Part shown: positions 25,491-34,474 of the stretch, in pieces
How positions within the stretch are numbered: the stretch's first letter is position 1
Layout: every line of letters begins with the position of its first letter
Assembly (NCBI GenBank): GCA_019359175.1
Contig: JAHHHU010000020.1
Span: 1 to 64,000 of the forward strand
Length of the DNA: 64,000 nt
From: Phormidium tanganyikae FI6-MK23
GTDB taxonomy: Bacteria > Cyanobacteriota > Cyanobacteriia > Leptolyngbyales > Leptolyngbyaceae
Direction: 5' to 3'
Position numbers and translations under genes: made by a program
The notes under the pieces: model-generated
Databases searched by the model: none
Told to the model about the DNA's origin: nothing
The model's input: only the letters and a program-made list of their open reading frames with translations

Positions 25491-26362
25491 CGGCTGATTT
25501 TATTCCTGATTCAGAGTTTGAGAATACCCCAAACTATCCCACGGCGTTTGGGATCACCTTTACGCCTGCCATTAGTGGGGTGTTGTTGGGTCTTGCGGGG
25601 ATTGCTGGAGCAGGCGCGATCGCAGCTTATCTGGTCATGCCTGCATTAGAAGCGAATCAAGCTTTAGATGCGAAGGTGAAAGAGAAAACCGAGCAGCTTC
25701 AACAACAAGGCGCGATTCGCAAACAGATTCAAGATGCGAAGGATCAGTTAGCGCAAGCGAAACAGAAACGCGATCAGGTCTATGGATTGTTTGCAAATGA
25801 GAAAACGCTGAATACGTTGTTGTTTGATCTCAATCAATTGATCGAACGAAACAACGCAGGGTTACTAGCTGCAAGAAATACGAAGCTTAATGCTTGTCCG
25901 GTTTATGTGCAGCGAGTGTTCGGAACGCAGCAGGGCGCACAGGAGTTTCAAGATCGCTTTGGTCAATTGGTGGCTGAGGCGAAGCTGAAGAAGTTCAAGC
26001 CTGACGAGAAGGGAGCCGCTGTGATCAGTGATGGTTCGCTCGGTGCGCCGATCAACAACAAGCTGAAGCGACAAACGATCGATATCGAGATTCGCGGCAA
26101 CTTTAACCAAACGCAGTCGATTTTTAGAACGATCGAGCGTCTGCAACCGTTGCTTTTGGTGCGTAACTTAGACGTCAAAGTGATCGACAACAAAGTTTCT
26201 GAAGGCTTGTACGAGATTCAGCCGGATGGCACGATTCGCTATCTGACAAATTGCCAACCGGACAATCAGATCACGGCGACGTTTCAAATGGATGCGCTTT
26301 TGCCGTTGAGTGAAGTCGATCGTAAAGCGATTCAAGCTGTTCCGCCACCTGAGAAGAAATAG
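25487..26362 (+). CDS. pilO: Type IV pilus assembly protein PilO
   Basis: The 291-residue protein has a short cytoplasmic N-terminus, one transmembrane helix (about 24-48), a coiled coil (KVKEKTEQLQQQGAIRKQ onward) and a periplasmic domain ending with an acidic loop, as expected for PilO, the partner of PilN in the alignment complex. Two cysteines (LNACPVYV and YLTNCQPD) could form a periplasmic disulfide. Overlap of 4 bases with pilN shows translational coupling. A 165-bp gap with a strong hairpin separates it from pilQ. Confidence 0.94.
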   Translation: MTADFIPDSEFENTPNYPTAFGITFTPAISGVLLGLAGIAGAGAIAAYLVMPALEANQALDAKVKEKTEQLQQQGAIRKQIQDAKDQLAQAKQKRDQVYGLFANEKTLNTLLFDLNQLIERNNAGLLAARNTKLNACPVYVQRVFGTQQGAQEFQDRFGQLVAEAKLKKFKPDEKGAAVISDGSLGAPINNKLKRQTIDIEIRGNFNQTQSIFRTIERLQPLLLVRNLDVKVIDNKVSEGLYEIQPDGTIRYLTNCQPDNQITATFQMDALLPLSEVDRKAIQAVPPPEKK

Positions 26363-26410
26363 TGTAGCCGTAGTTCGATCGTTTTTTCGCTGCGTTGAGA
26401 GCGGATAGCT

Positions 26411-26448
26411 GCCCCCTAAATCCCCCATAAATGGGGGATTTAGGGGGC
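26411..26448. repeat. Perfect 18-bp palindrome between pilO and pilQ
   Basis: GCCCCCTAAATCCCCCAT (26411-26428) and its exact complement (26431-26448) are separated by AA. The core is the same as in the repeat at 21190-21440, and the flanks match too: TTGAGAGCGG just before it, and CGAACTGACATTA at 26483-26495, as in the other copy. It is therefore a mobile-repeat copy lying inside the pil operon. On RNA it would fold into a very strong hairpin without a T-run. Confidence 0.9.
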
Positions 26449-26536
26449 GACCCGGATTCATCATCGTAGCGAACCACTGTTGTCGAACTGACATTAACCC
26501 TGTAGTTCCTTATTCCCCCTAAGAGGAGTGTTATCC

Positions 26537-29134
26537 GTGAAAGAGCTTCGAGCAATCAGTTTAATGACTGCCGCGACCCTTGCCCTGATCAGTCATCAGC
26601 CCGCATCTGCAAACCCGACTCAAGTGACCAATGTCAAAGTGAATCCGAATGGTTCGGGCTTTGATGTGGTGCTAGAAACGCAGGGCGGCAAAGCGCCTCA
26701 AGTCTTTAACGTCAATCGTGGCAATACTTGGAATGCGTATGTGTTCAATGCCCAGATCAGTCAACCGTTTCGTCAGAACAATCCGGCTCCAGGAATTTCG
26801 CAAATTTCGGTGATTCCGTCGGGTGCGAATGGGGTGCAGGTGACGGTTGTGGGAACGAGTGCAACCCCGATCGGGCAAATTGCTAGCCGCAATGCTCAAG
26901 GGGTAATCTTTAATGTGTCGGGTGCGGGTGGCGGAAGCTCTCCGAATGCGGCGACGAATGTTCCGCCTGTCCCGATTGCGGTTGCTCAGGCGACTCCTTC
27001 GGCTTCGTTGCCGATGTCTCCCGTGGCTCAGATGCCGAATTCGACTACGCCGATCGCGCCGTTTGTACCGAGCGCTCAAGTGCCGAATCAAGGACAGCCG
27101 ACTGTTCCCGTTGCTCCGACTCCACCTTTAATGAGAAGAGCCGTTGCGCCTCCGGTGGGTGATCAAGCAGTTTCGCAGATTGATACCTCAGCAACAACGA
27201 TCGACTTAGGCACAAACGAACGGATTCCGCGTTTGGTGTTGAGAGATGCGCCTGTGCGAGAAGTACTATCGCTCTTAGCTCGTGCAGCAAACTTGAACTT
27301 AGCCTATAGTGAGTCCGGTGCAAGTGGAGCCGCACCTGCCGCTGGACAGGCTGCTAAAGCGAATGGGCCAACCATTTCTTTAGATATTCAGAACGAATCA
27401 GTTCAAGATGTGTTCAACTATGTGCTGAGAGTTGCTTGTCTCCCCGTGGCGAGTAGCGCGGGCGGTGCAGGCGGCGCGGGTAGTGGTGCTTGTGCTTCTC
27501 TAGATGTGAATCGTGTTGGACGAACGATCTTTGTCGGTCCTCGCCTGCCTGACGATGCCCGCAACATCATTTCTCGAACCATCCGTCTGAATCAGGTTTC
27601 AGTTGCAGATGCTTCTGGTTTTTTGACGACTCAAGGGGCAGAAACACAGCGACCATTTGAGCAGATTGAAGTTCAGACGATCGGTGAAGGTGCGGCAGCT
27701 AGAACGATCGAAACAAGAACCCCCACGATTCTGTCACTCAGAGCAACTGAAGGCACTGCACCCTTAATTTTGCGAGGATTATCGGTATCATCGAATGATA
27801 GGCTAAATTCAATCACACTTACAGGCGCACCTCGTAAAGTTGAGATTGCGACTCGCCTTTTGGGTCAATTGGATGCCCGTCGTCGGCAAGTTTCCATCAA
27901 TGTCAAAATCGTTGACGTGAACCTGTTGAAGACAGAGGACTTCAACACCAGTTTCTCATTTGGCATCGGCAACAATTTCTTTAACGTCGATCGAGGCGCA
28001 GCCGTTTTCAACTTTGGGCAATACCGACCGCCAACAGCGGGAGAAACTGGAGGGAACCTAGCAGGTCGTCCGATCATTGACAATCCTTACCAGGGCGGTA
28101 ATATCTTCCTTAATCCAAGCGGGAGTGTAAATTTTCCAGGCACTGCATCTGGAACAAGAACTATTCTGAACGATGGCGTAAACAATATTTTTAGACGCAC
28201 AGAAACCCCTCCTCCCAACTCAATTGGAACAGGAAGCTTTCCATCTGCGACCCCTGGGGTTTCGTCGAATCCATTGCAACCTGGAATTACAGACTATACT
28301 CTCGCAACTCCAAGCGTTGAAACGACGACAATTACCGCAGGAACCCCAGGCACTCCAGCCACTCCAGATCGATTGATTCCAACTGGAAATGGCAATTTCA
28401 CATTTGTTCCAGGTACTCCAGCTACTCCAGGCACAAGAGATACGGTTACATCAAACTTTGTGCAGGGCACAGCAGGCACGATTACTAGAAACCTGCCGAG
28501 TTTCTTTCAGTTTCCAACCCAGTTTCTAGCGCGGCTACAATCGCAAGTCACAAGTGGCAATGCAAAGATTCTTGCTTCTCCGACTGTTGTTGTTCAGGAT
28601 GGAGAGAAGTCCTCGGTTCGACTAACGCAGGAGGTGTTCAGCGGATTTAGAAGGAACACACAAGTGAATGGAACGCAAAGCACTGATGTCAGCGAACCAA
28701 TCATCCGCGAAGCAGGACTAACCCTAAATCTTATAGTCGATCGCATTGATGACAATGGCTTTGTCACATTGCGAGTTAATCCGGTCATCTCTGCACCTTC
28801 TAATGCAGTGAACACACCTCAAGGGCCAATCACGCTGATTAGTGGACGAAGTGTAGAGTCTGGTGCAATTCGAGTGCGCGATGGACAAACGCTGATCCTA
28901 TCTGGAATCATTCAAGAAACCGATCGCGCTTCCGTAACGAAAGTACCAATCTTAGGTGATCTGCCATTGCTTGGAGCATTGTTTAGAAGCACCAACCGCA
29001 ACAACACCCGCCAAGAAGTCGTTGTGATGATCACGCCGCAAATTATGGATGATGGCGATCAATCCAATTTCGGGTATGGCTATGTTCCGGGCAAAGAAAC
29101 TCGCCAGTTCTTGCAACAGCAAGAGAATCGCTAA
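26537..29134 (+). CDS. pilQ: Type IV pilus secretin PilQ
   Basis: PilQ forms the outer-membrane pore for the pilus. The 865-residue protein has a signal peptide (ALISHQPASA), an AMIN domain (about 25-130) for peptidoglycan binding, a Pro/Ala-rich linker, an STN-like segment (PRLVLRDAPVREVLSLLARA), NolW-type N-domains and a C-terminal secretin domain (IRVRDGQTLILSGIIQETD, VPILGDLPLLGALFRST). I start at GTG 26537, 8 bases after GAGGAG 26523-26528; a GTG at 26528 is possible. An inserted Thr/Pro/Gly-rich stretch (about 500-660, with GTPGTPATP and VPGTPATPGT) interrupts the region before the secretin core. A terminator follows. Confidence 0.95.
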   Translation: MKELRAISLMTAATLALISHQPASANPTQVTNVKVNPNGSGFDVVLETQGGKAPQVFNVNRGNTWNAYVFNAQISQPFRQNNPAPGISQISVIPSGANGVQVTVVGTSATPIGQIASRNAQGVIFNVSGAGGGSSPNAATNVPPVPIAVAQATPSASLPMSPVAQMPNSTTPIAPFVPSAQVPNQGQPTVPVAPTPPLMRRAVAPPVGDQAVSQIDTSATTIDLGTNERIPRLVLRDAPVREVLSLLARAANLNLAYSESGASGAAPAAGQAAKANGPTISLDIQNESVQDVFNYVLRVACLPVASSAGGAGGAGSGACASLDVNRVGRTIFVGPRLPDDARNIISRTIRLNQVSVADASGFLTTQGAETQRPFEQIEVQTIGEGAAARTIETRTPTILSLRATEGTAPLILRGLSVSSNDRLNSITLTGAPRKVEIATRLLGQLDARRRQVSINVKIVDVNLLKTEDFNTSFSFGIGNNFFNVDRGAAVFNFGQYRPPTAGETGGNLAGRPIIDNPYQGGNIFLNPSGSVNFPGTASGTRTILNDGVNNIFRRTETPPPNSIGTGSFPSATPGVSSNPLQPGITDYTLATPSVETTTITAGTPGTPATPDRLIPTGNGNFTFVPGTPATPGTRDTVTSNFVQGTAGTITRNLPSFFQFPTQFLARLQSQVTSGNAKILASPTVVVQDGEKSSVRLTQEVFSGFRRNTQVNGTQSTDVSEPIIREAGLTLNLIVDRIDDNGFVTLRVNPVISAPSNAVNTPQGPITLISGRSVESGAIRVRDGQTLILSGIIQETDRASVTKVPILGDLPLLGALFRSTNRNNTRQEVVVMITPQIMDDGDQSNFGYGYVPGKETRQFLQQQENR

Positions 29135-29159
29135 CGCAAACACGCTCTAAATCCAAATT

Positions 29160-29190
29160 GCCAGAGTTCTTCTTGAATTCTGGCTTTTTT
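29160..29190 (+). terminator. Intrinsic terminator of pilMNOQ
   Basis: GCCAGAGTTC (29160-29169) pairs with GAATTCTGGC (29175-29184) with one G-T wobble, followed by TTTTTT (29185-29190). It lies 25 bases after the pilQ stop. Confidence 0.88.
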
Positions 29191-29239
29191 ATTGCAAGGC
29201 TTCGGGATGAATCACGGCGATGTTAGACGCGATCGCGAA
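29190..29239 (-). pseudogene. 3' remnant of a PIN-domain toxin gene
   Basis: On the minus strand this 50-bp piece reads FAIASNIAVIHPEALQ then stop. The C-terminus of the PIN gene at 29545 reads FAIASNITVIHPQTLM then stop. The DNA of the two is about 85 percent identical by eye over 40 bases. Only the last 16 codons remain here. It was probably left by duplication or by replacement of an older toxin gene, with the 85-codon gene now lying between the two copies. Confidence 0.6.
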
Positions 29240-29275
29240 TCTAAGCGAAAATAGAGATGATACGATCGCGCTCAG

Positions 29276-29533
29276 ATGGTAAACCTCATGTCAGAAGTTC
29301 TTACCCTAGAAGAAATGAAGCATCGATACTACGGTGAATGGCTCATCGTTGCCTGCACCGAGCTCGACGACCAAATGAACCCAATTCGCGGAGAAGTCGT
29401 TGCTCATTCCCACGATCGCGACACGATTTACGACGCGATCGCAAACCATCGCCATCAATACGTCGCACAACAAAACCTGCCTCGTACACTAGCGATCGAA
29501 TATGTTGGCAATATTTCTACAGCAATTCTGTGA
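29276..29533 (+). CDS. Small conserved-looking protein, unknown (antitoxin-sized)
   Basis: The 85-residue frame contains EVLTLEEMKHRYYGEWLIVA, then CTELDDQMNPIRGEVVAHSH and DRDTIYDAIANHR. The sequence is typical of short soluble proteins found beside toxin-antitoxin patches in cyanobacteria, with a pattern like DUF5678 proteins, but I cannot assign a function. An internal ATG at 29288 (MSEVLTLEEMK) may be the real start; no strong ribosome site decides between them. It lies between two PIN toxin 3' ends on the opposite strand. Confidence 0.65.
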   Translation: MVNLMSEVLTLEEMKHRYYGEWLIVACTELDDQMNPIRGEVVAHSHDRDTIYDAIANHRHQYVAQQNLPRTLAIEYVGNISTAIL

Positions 29534-29544
29534 AAGACAAAGCT

Positions 29545-29987
29545 TTACATCAAGGTTTGGGGATGAATTACGGTGATGTTAGACGCGATCGCAAAATCAT
29601 TCGGATTCAGCGTCAGTAGATGATCAACACCGTGAGTCAGCATGATAGCAATGAGGCGAATATCATGAGATCGCTTTCCTTTGATGCTACTGATTGAGAC
29701 TAACTCTAGCCAAGTTGGAAAAATTCCAAGCGGTCTTCGAGCAATGGAAATCGATCGAGCAATTGCTCTACGGAAGCTTTCGCTTGCTCTGTACTCCAAC
29801 CAAAGCCATTCACTCTTGCAGGACAGGTTGCAACCACCCAAAACTCGATCAGAACTTGTGAAGTAATGACACACTGATGACCTTGCGCCGTTAAGTTAAA
29901 GACTGCATCAGTGGCAAGGTCGTACTGAATATCAAATGGATTAGACAATCGTAAAACGATATTTGTATCGAGTAGATATCGTGTCAT
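29545..29987 (-). pseudogene. PIN-domain toxin with a frameshift
   Basis: The 5' part (from ATG 29987) encodes YLLDTNIVLRLSNPFDIQYD and VLIEFWVVATCPARVNG, with the first PIN acidic residues. It then runs out of frame near 29725 and stops. The next frame continues the family pattern without a gap: IFPTWLELVSISSIKGKRSH, DIRLIAIMLTHGVDHLLTLN and PNDFAIASN. The total length (443 bases) is one base short of a whole number of codons. The break lies at a run of five T. PIN toxins cut RNA. Its antitoxin gene overlaps the start by 4 bases. If real, the toxin is inactivated. Confidence 0.8.
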
Positions 29988-30229
29988 TCGCCGTAAATAC
30001 TTTCTCGATCCAATGCTTCATCTGGTAAACTGCCACCTGTTTTGGGAAATTGTTGAGTCCATTCCCGAAAGTCTTTCAGCCATTCTTCTTGTGTGGCTGT
30101 CTCCCAAAATCGCTTAGGCTTCTGAGACTGCTCAGATTGAACTTGAATCGCAGCGATAAAGCTTTCAACTTGCTTCAATTGGTCTTCGCTCAACTGTTCA
30201 ATTTCTTGCTTTACTTTTTCTCTTAGCAT
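29984..30229 (-). CDS. Probable antitoxin of the PIN toxin
   Basis: Started at the ATG at 30229 (MLREKVKQEIEQLSEDQLKQ), the 81-residue protein has an amphipathic N-terminal helix, VESFIAAIQVQ, and an acidic/aromatic C-terminus (FWETATQEEWLKDFREWTQQ). That is the usual plan of antitoxins that wrap a PIN toxin. It ends 4 bases into the PIN gene, the normal antitoxin-first order. The DNA-binding type is not clear. A longer frame to 30319 has no ribosome site. It should persist even though the toxin frame is broken. Confidence 0.7.
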   Translation of the reverse strand: MLREKVKQEIEQLSEDQLKQVESFIAAIQVQSEQSQKPKRFWETATQEEWLKDFREWTQQFPKTGGSLPDEALDRESIYGE

Positions 30230-30315
30230 CGCTTTGTAAAATTCTATTCTTTCATCATAAGCGATCGCGAATCTAGGTAAAATAATCCAATCGCACTTGC
30301 AATCATCGATCGCAC

Positions 30316-30894
30316 TCACTCAACCACTTCAGGACTAAGATTAATATCTTCATAAAGTAGGTCGATCGAGAACTTCAGATCCACACTTGTTAGATGAATC
30401 TCATCCCCTTGACTGTAGGATGTGAGTTCCCATTTCTTATTTTCATTGAGTCGGAAAACATCAACATTCACCGCATCAGAGCTAATCAAAACATACTCTT
30501 TCAGGCTTTCGAGCTTTCGATACTGAGCAAACTTATTCCCACGATCGTAAGCCTCAGTCGTAGGCGAAAGCACCTCAGCAATCAAGCAAGGATATTGCAC
30601 AAACTTCAACGCAGTACGATCTCGCTGATCACAAGACACATTTACATCAGGATAGAAAAAAGGGCCATTTTCTGTAACTCCGACCTTTGCATCAGAATTA
30701 AGAACCTGACACCCACGACCCCGTAAGTGAGATTTTAGAAGCGATACAAAATTAACCGCGATAGCACTATGAGGAATCGTTCCGCCTGTCATCGCATAGA
30801 CTTCGCCTTCCGCATATTCGTAGCGAATCTCTTGTCGTTCTTCCCATTCAAGATACTCTTGCGGGCTAAAAGAAAATTTAGAACTAGCAACCAT
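30316..30894 (-). CDS. Uma2 family (DUF820) putative endonuclease
   Basis: The 192-residue protein has the family pattern FSPQEYLEWEERQEIRYEYA, EGEVYAMTGGTIPHSAIAVN, NGPFFYPDVNVSCD (PD strand) and YPCLIAEVLSPTTEAYDRGN (E-x-V strand and helix). These correspond to the PD-(D/E)xK core. It lies directly upstream of the antitoxin/PIN pair on the same strand, 86 bases away. Such genes multiply in cyanobacteria and are often found in accessory patches like this one. Function unknown. Confidence 0.88.
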   Translation of the reverse strand: MVASSKFSFSPQEYLEWEERQEIRYEYAEGEVYAMTGGTIPHSAIAVNFVSLLKSHLRGRGCQVLNSDAKVGVTENGPFFYPDVNVSCDQRDRTALKFVQYPCLIAEVLSPTTEAYDRGNKFAQYRKLESLKEYVLISSDAVNVDVFRLNENKKWELTSYSQGDEIHLTSVDLKFSIDLLYEDINLSPEVVE

Positions 30895-30976
30895 ACGATT
30901 TTTTAGAGAAGTTCGATGTTCTTACTCTAGCGGCTTTCACTTCTTGGTACGCTGAAGAAACAAAACACTTCTAATA

Positions 30977-31612
30977 ATGGGCTTACAAGTCAAAATCTGC
31001 GGCATTACCAAATTAGATCAAGCGATCGCAATTCAGCAATCTGGTGCAACTGCGATCGGCTTTATCTGTGTTCCCAAAACTCCCCGCTACATTGAAGCCA
31101 CTAACATTCGAGCCATCACTGATCAGCTATCCATTGATCGCGTCGGTGTGTTCCTCAATGCCTCGATCGACACCATCCAAGAAACCATTGCGATCGCCAA
31201 TCTCAACGTTGTTCAACTCCACGGCAACGAATCGCCAGCATTTTGCCAAGAAGTCCGATCGCTCAATGTCAAGCTGATCAAAGCACTCCGAATCCGATCG
31301 CAAGCTGATCTCAAATGCTCGGTCGACTATCAATCCCAAGTCGATGTTCTCCTACTCGATGCGTATCATCCAGAACAAGCAGGCGGAACCGGATTAACGA
31401 TCGATTGGACAATGCTCAAACAGTTTCGCCCTACCTGCGATTGGTGGCTAGCAGGCGGACTTACCCCAAACAACGTCACTAATGCACTGAGCTTAGTTAC
31501 ACCCGACGGCATTGACCTATCAAGCGGATTAGAAAACGCCCCAGGCGATAAAAACCTGGAGCGTGTGCAAAGTCTATTCAATCAACTCAAGGACTACCAG
31601 AACGAAGGCTGA
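30977..31612 (+). CDS. trpF: Phosphoribosylanthranilate isomerase TrpF
   Basis: TrpF converts phosphoribosylanthranilate to the carboxyphenylamino-deoxyribulose phosphate in tryptophan synthesis. The 211-residue TIM barrel has the catalytic cysteine in [14 protein letters not shown], the substrate motif VQLHGNESP, the acid Asp in [20 protein letters not shown] and the phosphate-binding [12 protein letters not shown] and [16 protein letters not shown]. The gene is alone in this orientation, and its last 19 bases overlap the 3' end of the convergent folE. Confidence 0.97.
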   Translation: MGLQVKICGITKLDQAIAIQQSGATAIGFICVPKTPRYIEATNIRAITDQLSIDRVGVFLNASIDTIQETIAIANLNVVQLHGNESPAFCQEVRSLNVKLIKALRIRSQADLKCSVDYQSQVDVLLLDAYHPEQAGGTGLTIDWTMLKQFRPTCDWWLAGGLTPNNVTNALSLVTPDGIDLSSGLENAPGDKNLERVQSLFNQLKDYQNEG

Positions 31613-32271
31613 TGGCGAATCAAATTCAGATACTCCTCACGAGTCTTCTGATCATCTTGAAACACACCCACCATCGCACTCGTCACCGTCCAAGATCCAG
31701 GCTTCTGCACCCCACGCATCACCATACACATATGCGAAGCCTCCATCACCACTGCCACCCCACGCGGCTGAAGCACTTCCTGCAATGCCTCCGCCACCTG
31801 ACGAGTCAATCGCTCCTGCACCTGTAACCGTCGCGAATACATCTCCACAATTCGCGCCAGCTTACTCAAGCCCACGACCTTCTCGTTTGGAATATAGGCA
31901 ACGTGCGCCCGACCCATAAACGGCAGCATATGATGCTCACACAAGCTAAAGAAATTGATGTCGCGCACCAACACCATCTCATTGTGCCCTTCATCAAAAA
32001 TCGCCCCATTCACCAACTCTTCGAGCGACTGGTTATACCCGCTGGTTAAGAACCGCATCGAATCCGCTACCCGCTTCGGAGTCTTCAGCAAGCCTTCGCG
32101 TTCGGGATCTTCTCCCACCCCGACGAGCATTGTTCGCACCGCGTCCATCATCTGTTCGCGCGTTTCTTCACTCGGCGGATTAATCTTCGCTTCTTGACCG
32201 TTCTGCGTATTGCGATCGGGTCTTGATTCTAAATTTTTCGCGCTGAATCCATTCGGAGAGGCAATAGTCAT
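31594..32271 (-). CDS. folE: GTP cyclohydrolase I FolE
   Basis: FolE makes dihydroneopterin triphosphate from GTP, the entry to folate and pterin synthesis. From the ATG at 32271 ([13 protein letters not shown]) the protein has 225 residues. The zinc and active-site residues are in [20 protein letters not shown] and [20 protein letters not shown]. The N-terminal 35 residues are variable, as usual. A longer upstream frame is not supported. The gene converges with trpF and is followed upstream by the SDR gene on the same strand, 54 bases away. Confidence 0.96.
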   Translation of the reverse strand: MTIASPNGFSAKNLESRPDRNTQNGQEAKINPPSEETREQMMDAVRTMLVGVGEDPEREGLLKTPKRVADSMRFLTSGYNQSLEELVNGAIFDEGHNEMVLVRDINFFSLCEHHMLPFMGRAHVAYIPNEKVVGLSKLARIVEMYSRRLQVQERLTRQVAEALQEVLQPRGVAVVMEASHMCMVMRGVQKPGSWTVTSAMVGVFQDDQKTREEYLNLIRHQPSFW

Positions 32272-32324
32272 GATTGTTGCAAAGTTAAGTGTGCAAAAAA
32301 AAGCGTCTAACCAGAAAACTCGAA

Positions 32325-33050
32325 TCAGAACGTCCCCGCATTTGGCATGAGAATCATCTCTTCTACCACCGCGCGATCGTTCATCGTCGCAGCCTGTAGG
32401 ATCACGTCTGCCACAATGTCTGGGGTCAACATGGCGGCGCGATCGAAGTCTGCCTGCACCGTCTCGGTATCCCAAATGGGGGTATTAACCGACCCCGGTG
32501 AAAGGGTTACAACCCGAATTCCGTGCGCCCGTTCCTCAGCGGCGAGGGTTTTCGAGAGTGCTAGTATCCCAAACTTGCTGACGCAGTACGCGCCCCAGTC
32601 GGGAAAGGTTTGATGGGCGGCGATCGAGGCGATATTGATAATCGTGCCGCGCTTTTGAGTCCGCATTCCCGGCAAGATTGCTTGAATGCACTGAAAGACA
32701 CTGGTGAGGTTGAGGTCAATCACGCGCTGCCAATCGCTTAGTGGCATTTCTGCCAGTCCACCCGTGTATCCCATGCCTGCGTTGTTGACAAGAATGTCGA
32801 TCGTGCCAACCTGAGAAACGAGGGTTTCAATTTGCGCTCGCACTTGATCAACATTTGCTAAGTCAAAGGCGCAGGTCTGGACATCGACCCCGAACGATAG
32901 CGCTTCTTGAGCGACCGCATCTAATTTCGCTTGGGAACGACTGACTAAGACCAGATCAATTCCCGCTTTGGCAAAAGCGATCGCTGTTGCCTGTCCAATT
33001 CCGCTGCTCGCCCCGGTAATCAGGGCACGTCGATCGATGGAGGAAGTCAT
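32325..33050 (-). CDS. Short-chain dehydrogenase/reductase
   Basis: The 241-residue classical SDR keeps the cofactor motif TGASSGIG (residues 12-19), the NNAG motif at 89-92, Ser142 and the YxxxK pair Tyr155/Lys159. This resembles the 3-ketoacyl-reductase and sepiapterin-reductase types, but the substrate cannot be read. Being next to folE, a pterin-related role is possible, though only by context. The start at 33050 ([17 protein letters not shown]) is preferred over an upstream one. It shares its strand with folE and may be transcribed with it. Confidence 0.9.
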   Translation of the reverse strand: MTSSIDRRALITGASSGIGQATAIAFAKAGIDLVLVSRSQAKLDAVAQEALSFGVDVQTCAFDLANVDQVRAQIETLVSQVGTIDILVNNAGMGYTGGLAEMPLSDWQRVIDLNLTSVFQCIQAILPGMRTQKRGTIINIASIAAHQTFPDWGAYCVSKFGILALSKTLAAEERAHGIRVVTLSPGSVNTPIWDTETVQADFDRAAMLTPDIVADVILQAATMNDRAVVEEMILMPNAGTF

Positions 33051-33284
33051 GAATCCTCGATGAGAAAAACTCAGTAGGGGCAAAAAATCTGGTCTGAATC
33101 GCTAGTCCGTTCACGATTGAGCCTAGCGATCAAATCTGGAGCGGAGAACCAAAAAAGCTTGAGTAAGAAGATTTGGCAGGGAGTTGAAAAATGAGCAGAG
33201 GGTTTAACAAATCGTTACGTTCGTTACTAATTATATCCTGCTGCGACACGATTTTGGGGATTATGTCGATCTGCGCCGCAGTTT

Positions 33285-34280
33285 CTAGAGGGGTGTAGAC
33301 AGCCCGGCTTCAGTAAATACGCCGATGTTACGAAACTTCTGGTAGCGTCGATCGCGTCTCTGCTGCGGAGTCAATTGATCCAATTCGCTCAAATTCCGCA
33401 ATATTGCCGCTTTCAAAGTTTCCGCTGCTTCTAACGGATGGCTGTGCGCTCCGCCGATCGGTTCTGGCAACACTTCATCCGCAATCCCCAATTCTTTCAA
33501 ATCGGGAGCGGTAATTTTTAATGCTTCTGCTGCCTGAGCCGCTTTGGTCGAATCTCGCCACAAAATCGTGGCGCAAGTTTCGGGAGGTGCAACGCTGTAG
33601 ACCGCGTGTTCAAACATCAGCAATCGTTCCCCGACTCCGATCGCTAACGCGCCACCCGATCCGCCTTCTCCGATCACGCTGCAAATAATCGGCACTTCAA
33701 ACGAAAACATTTCGCGCAAATTGTACGCGATCGCTTCTCCCTGTCCGAACTGTTCTGCTTCAAGTCCTGCCCAGGCCGCAGGCGTATCGATAAAGGTCAA
33801 AATCGGCATTCCAAAACGATCGGCGTGTTCCATCAGCCGAATCGCTTTCCGATACCCACTCGGTGATGCCTGCCCAAAGTTGCGCTGAATATTGTCTTTG
33901 GTGTTGCGTCCCTTCTGCTGACCCAACATCACCACGGGACGACCTTCAATTCGCCCCACACCCCCAACGATCGCTGGATCATCATGACCGCCACGATCGC
34001 CATGTAGCTCCATCCATTCATCACTGAGCGCCTGAATATAATCGAGCGTGCTAGGGCGACGAGGATGACGCGCAACTTGAAGCCGCTGTCCGGGAGTCAA
34101 CCCGCTAAAAATCTCTTTACGAAGCTCGATCGCGCGTTCTTCGAGTAGCGCAATCTGATCAGACAAATCGACTTCGTTTTCCTCTGCCAACTCCCGAACT
34201 TGAGTAATTCGGGCTTCGAGTTCAGCGAGGGGCTTTTCAAAATCGAGCAAAATTGGACGACGATCGACAGAATTCGGCAT
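33285..34280 (-). CDS. accA: Acetyl-CoA carboxylase carboxyltransferase subunit alpha AccA
   Basis: AccA with AccD transfers the carboxyl group from biotin to acetyl-CoA, the first step of fatty acid synthesis. The 331-residue protein has the expected length and motifs: [20 protein letters not shown] at the N-terminus, [20 protein letters not shown], the oxyanion-forming [20 protein letters not shown] and [18 protein letters not shown]. It is a single gene upstream of the rpo block terminator on the same strand. Confidence 0.97.
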   Translation of the reverse strand: MPNSVDRRPILLDFEKPLAELEARITQVRELAEENEVDLSDQIALLEERAIELRKEIFSGLTPGQRLQVARHPRRPSTLDYIQALSDEWMELHGDRGGHDDPAIVGGVGRIEGRPVVMLGQQKGRNTKDNIQRNFGQASPSGYRKAIRLMEHADRFGMPILTFIDTPAAWAGLEAEQFGQGEAIAYNLREMFSFEVPIICSVIGEGGSGGALAIGVGERLLMFEHAVYSVAPPETCATILWRDSTKAAQAAEALKITAPDLKELGIADEVLPEPIGGAHSHPLEAAETLKAAILRNLSELDQLTPQQRRDRRYQKFRNIGVFTEAGLSTPL

Positions 34281-34421
34281 GAAGCACCACTCCTAAGACT
34301 GAGGAGATGTGATTTTTTCCTTGGTCTTCTAGATTAGCGGATTGTCGTCATCAACCACTAGCAAAATTCAAAAACTACTGAATTGCGATCGGAATGTAGC
34401 AAAGGGAAATTAGATCATCAA

Positions 34422-34454
34422 GAAAAAACCTCTCAGATTAGTTCTGAGAGGTTT
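34422..34454 (-). terminator. Intrinsic terminator of the rpoC2 transcript
   Basis: On the minus strand AAACCTCTCAGA and TCTGAGAGGTTT form a 12-bp perfect stem with a short loop, followed directly by TTTTT. It starts 21 bases after the rpoC2 stop codon. Confidence 0.93.
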
Positions 34455-34474
34455 CAAATTATCGATGTCTGACC

